This document shows positions 32,103 through 33,939 of a stretch of DNA of 33,939 bases, piece by piece (the stretch's first letter is position 1; every line of letters starts with the position of its first letter). The translations under genes were made by a program, and so were the position numbers. This DNA is from a bacterium. Its GTDB lineage: Bacteria; Sysuimicrobiota; Sysuimicrobiia; Sysuimicrobiales; Segetimicrobiaceae. Location: assembly GCA_035703895.1 (NCBI GenBank), contig DASSXJ010000159.1, positions 1-33,939 of the forward strand, in the 5' to 3' direction. The notes beneath the pieces were generated by a model, which did not search any database, was not told where the DNA came from, and saw nothing but the letters and a program-made list of their open reading frames with translations.

Positions 32103-33056
32103 TTACCGATCGCGGGACACTGCGAGACGTGCCAGGCCGGCAAAGAGGAATTGGAAGGTCATTGGCCCGGCCCGATTCGGCGCCTGCCGGTCTTCGTCCG
32201 TCGGGAAGAGCGCGAAGATGACTTCGACCTGACGAGGTCCCCTCACGGGTGCATTGATGACGCCGGTTTCAGCGGCCCCCGAGGGAAGGAGCGCCGGCCT
32301 CGTCTTGTCCGCGTTGTTTCGAGACATTCCGAACGGGACCGACCGGCCGTTCACCTTGAGCACGACGCCGTTTGGCCGAATTGAGAAGTCGGTAGTGCCC
32401 TGGTTGTTGATCCGATAACGGATCGTGATGCTCGTTGGGTTCAGAAACAACTGGAAGACGCCCATCGTGTCCCCGAGGGCTTGCTGGACCTCGAGCTGCG
32501 ATTCTGCCTCTCTTGCGGAGGGGGCTTGAGCCGGTTCCCCGCCCGTCTTGGAGCCAGCGGCCGCGGTCGTTGGTGAGCTGACAGCAATCGGTGCGGCCTC
32601 TGTGCCTCTGGCCGGAGACGGAACCGGCAGCGGGGGTGATGCCTTCGATTGCAAGGCGGGTGGAGGCGTCGTGACCACATAGACAAGGTCCGCCGTCCGC
32701 AGTCCGGGACCGATGGTGAGGTCCCAGATGGACGTGAGATCGCCAAACCACACGATCATGTTGGTAGCACCGGTTGCCGTCTGCGGTTGAAGTACGAGAT
32801 CATAGACCTCCTGTCCATGCTTTACCGTCGTCGCACTGACCAGCCGGGGATCGCCGATCGCGACGGTGTCCACCCGGTGGTCGGCTCGGAGGACCGTTGC
32901 AAAACCCGGCTGGAGGCGCAGCGACGTCTTGGTGGAGCCGCCGAGGACGTGTACGGTGAATGTGATGGGACCGTTGGCTCCGCAGGCGACGGCTCCACTT
33001 CCAAATGGGAGAATCAGAAGGACAACCCAGACCAAGCGCCGTGCGAGGGATCTCAC
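32103..33056 (-). CDS. Exported protein with secretin-associated (pilus N-terminal-like) domain
   Basis: 317 residues. A signal peptide spans about 5-24 (LVWVVLLILPFGSGAVACG; the Cys might be a lipobox, but A-C-G is not followed by a clear pattern). Residues 30-125 resemble the N-domain seen before secretins and in CpaC-type pilus proteins: SLRLQPGFATVLRADHRVDT, VAIGDPRLVSATTV, ATGATNMIVWFGD. A Pro/Ala/Ser-rich linker (130-180) leads to a C-terminal beta domain (about 195-300) beginning TMGVFQLFLNPTSITIRYRI. No secretin barrel is present. GTG at 33056 in a GTGA overlap with the upstream gene, GGGAG before it; an ATG at 33098 would add 14 residues inside the neighbour. Periplasmic partner of the ATPase is inferred. 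Confidence 0.7.
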   Translation of the reverse strand: MRSLARRLVWVVLLILPFGSGAVACGANGPITFTVHVLGGSTKTSLRLQPGFATVLRADHRVDTVAIGDPRLVSATTVKHGQEVYDLVLQPQTATGATNMIVWFGDLTSIWDLTIGPGLRTADLVYVVTTPPPALQSKASPPLPVPSPARGTEAAPIAVSSPTTAAAGSKTGGEPAQAPSAREAESQLEVQQALGDTMGVFQLFLNPTSITIRYRINNQGTTDFSIRPNGVVLKVNGRSVPFGMSRNNADKTRPALLPSGAAETGVINAPVRGPRQVEVIFALFPTDEDRQAPNRAGPMTFQFLFAGLARLAVSRDR

Positions 33057-33427
33057 GTCCGCTCCCTCAGGAACTGTTCCATCCGCTCCGTCCCCCATTG
33101 GGAGATGTTGCGTCCTTCCATAAGTAATTTGCTCTTGAGGCGCCGGATCTTGTCGAGATCGATCGGAACCGCAAGCGCGGCGAGCGTGTTCCGGTCCACA
33201 CCCTTAAAAAAGCGCAGCCCGCCCTGTGCAGGCGGCCGATTTCTGTGTGAAGAGACTTCCTCATCCACCCACTCTCGAATCACCTCTTGCATCAAGCGTC
33301 CCTCGAGGATCAGCCGTGCACGGAACCGCCTGTGAAGATCCTTGGGCACGTGAATCCCCATCTTCGCAATCTTGGAGCGCGATCCCGCCGCGCGGCCCTT
33401 GCCGCGCGAAGCGCGTGCGATCCACAT
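33053..33427 (-). CDS. Tandem ribbon-helix-helix-like regulator
   Basis: 124 residues. A basic N-terminus (residues 1-22) is followed by a ribbon-helix-helix-like unit HVPKDLHRRFRARLILEGR... (about 26-58) and, after a linker, a second unit of similar wording: AVPIDLDKIRRLKSKLLMEG... (about 86-120). V-P-x-D-L and L-x-E-G-R recur in both. Such units dimerise and bind DNA; the tandem form would bind as a pseudo-dimer. ATG at 33427 with GAGGAGGAG upstream. It is the first gene of a three- or four-gene operon and probably controls its own promoter. Confidence 0.65.
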   Translation of the reverse strand: MWIARASRGKGRAAGSRSKIAKMGIHVPKDLHRRFRARLILEGRLMQEVIREWVDEEVSSHRNRPPAQGGLRFFKGVDRNTLAALAVPIDLDKIRRLKSKLLMEGRNISQWGTERMEQFLRERT

Positions 33428-33487
33428 GTGCTCCTCCTCAGGGGTGCGTTACTGCCAACTGTCTATCTCTCTATCTACGCATCTTAC

Positions 33488-33516
33488 ATCATACATACGT
33501 CGCCATAAGCGAGCAA
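33488..33516 (-). promoter_or_regulatory. Sigma70-like promoter of the ribbon-helix-helix operon
   Basis: On the minus strand: TTGCTC (33516-33511), a 17-base spacer and TATGAT (33493-33488). The leader to the ATG at 33427 is about 55 bases and contains the tandem repeat GATAGAGAGATAGA (near 33462-33475), a possible regulator site. Confidence 0.55.
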
Positions 33517-33550
33517 CCGGGCTTGCTCGCATCAAGGGAACGGCCGGGAA

Positions 33551-33805
33551 TCAATGCCGCCCCTGGACGGGACGTTGGCGGAGCGCGGCAGCCACTTCTT
33601 GAAGGCGCCGGAGCATGTGGTGGTGCAATCGGATGACTTGAGCGATGACAACGTCGGGGTCCTCCCCATTTTCCACGAGACACTCCATCATGGAACAGAA
33701 CAACGCCTGCGGGAGCCGCGTTGCACAATCTAACGCCTCTTCGACCGTCAACCTCCCGGAGCGTTCGGCGCCTTTGATCTGGGCCCAGACCTTGTCAAAC
33801 AGCAC
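33551..33805 (-). CDS. Small helical hypothetical protein
   Basis: 84 residues, all-helical in appearance, no known family. It starts MLFDKVWAQIKGAERSGRLT and has a helix LTVEEALDCATRLPQALFCSMMECLVENG, then a histidine-rich segment VIRLHHHMLRRLQEVAAAL. It has three cysteines. The start is GTG at 33805 with GGGGGTG upstream. It stands about 120 bases before the ribbon-helix-helix start on the same strand and its stop is next to that operon's promoter. Function unknown. Confidence 0.55.
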   Translation of the reverse strand: MLFDKVWAQIKGAERSGRLTVEEALDCATRLPQALFCSMMECLVENGEDPDVVIAQVIRLHHHMLRRLQEVAAALRQRPVQGRH

Positions 33806-33939
33806 TCTGGCACCCCCATGCTCTTAGGTCGGCGAGGTTTCGATTCCAGTCAAAAAGTGTACGTGGATTGTCGCAAATGCGCGACCAACCACGCGAACCT
33901 GCGGAATCAACTCCGCGAATCACCAAACGCCAGTTTCAC

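Noticed and set aside
33836-33860. tRNA T-arm-like GGTTTCGATTCC near the right edge
   Set aside because: The five-base stem does not pair and no acceptor or anticodon stem is found around it.
33806-33939. Possible end of another minus-strand gene at the right edge
   Set aside because: A frame open from the window edge ends after about ten codons; too short to support a gene.
1-33939. CRISPR arrays, insertion sequences, phage genes or toxin-antitoxin pairs
   Set aside because: No regularly spaced repeats, transposase motifs or phage structural genes were seen; the RHH protein has no toxin gene beside it.

Overview
The window is GC-rich bacterial DNA, densely coded on both strands, with many GTG starts and 4-base GTGA gene overlaps. 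An outer-membrane TonB-dependent receptor, a TonB protein and periplasm-directed proteins point to a diderm. A SpoIIIAA/Ycf45-type ATPase, sigma70-like promoters and many single-copy uncultivated-type hypotheticals would fit a soil or subsurface candidate lineage such as Armatimonadota or CSP1-3-like groups, but no marker gene or rRNA is present and the lineage cannot be fixed. There are no rRNA or tRNA genes, CRISPR arrays, insertion sequences or phage genes visible.

Left part (1-7454): an edge-truncated TMEM175-like channel gene, a DUF4260 membrane protein, a DinB protein, a ketopantoate-reductase-like gene, a roadblock-like protein of unknown role, an aldehyde dehydrogenase with its own promoter, a DesK/NarL-type two-component pair, and a convergent small PlsC acyltransferase.

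Centre (7719-16153): a tightly packed rightward operon of eight genes: acyl-CoA ligase, MFS transporter, alpha/beta hydrolase, a second and longer PlsC-type acyltransferase, a YnbA-like CDP-alcohol phosphotransferase, a YnbB/CdsA-like cytidylyltransferase, a methyltransferase of the YnbC C-terminal type and a YihY/BrkB membrane protein. Together these look like a complete dedicated pathway for making and modifying an unusual phospholipid. It is the most interesting system in the window.

Right of centre (16146-23587): small-molecule metabolism and transport (DHDPS-family lyase, EamA exporter, GYD protein, creatininase-family hydrolase, L-2-hydroxyglutarate oxidase, aldo/keto reductase), then a divergent pair of paralogous secreted proteins and an NTF2-like protein. 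From 23809: an orphan type IV prepilin; then a strong promoter, a cobalamin riboswitch with a terminator platform, and btuB-tonB, with a convergent DUF6580-like membrane protein that may belong to B12 uptake.

Right end (28049-33939): a D-2-hydroxyacid dehydrogenase, two small Pro/Gly-rich membrane-anchored proteins, a zinc-ribbon protein overlapping a cold-shock protein tail to tail, and a leftward operon of a tandem ribbon-helix-helix regulator, an exported protein with a secretin-associated N-domain, and a SpoIIIAA-like ATPase. That operon is a second candidate for an undescribed envelope-associated system.
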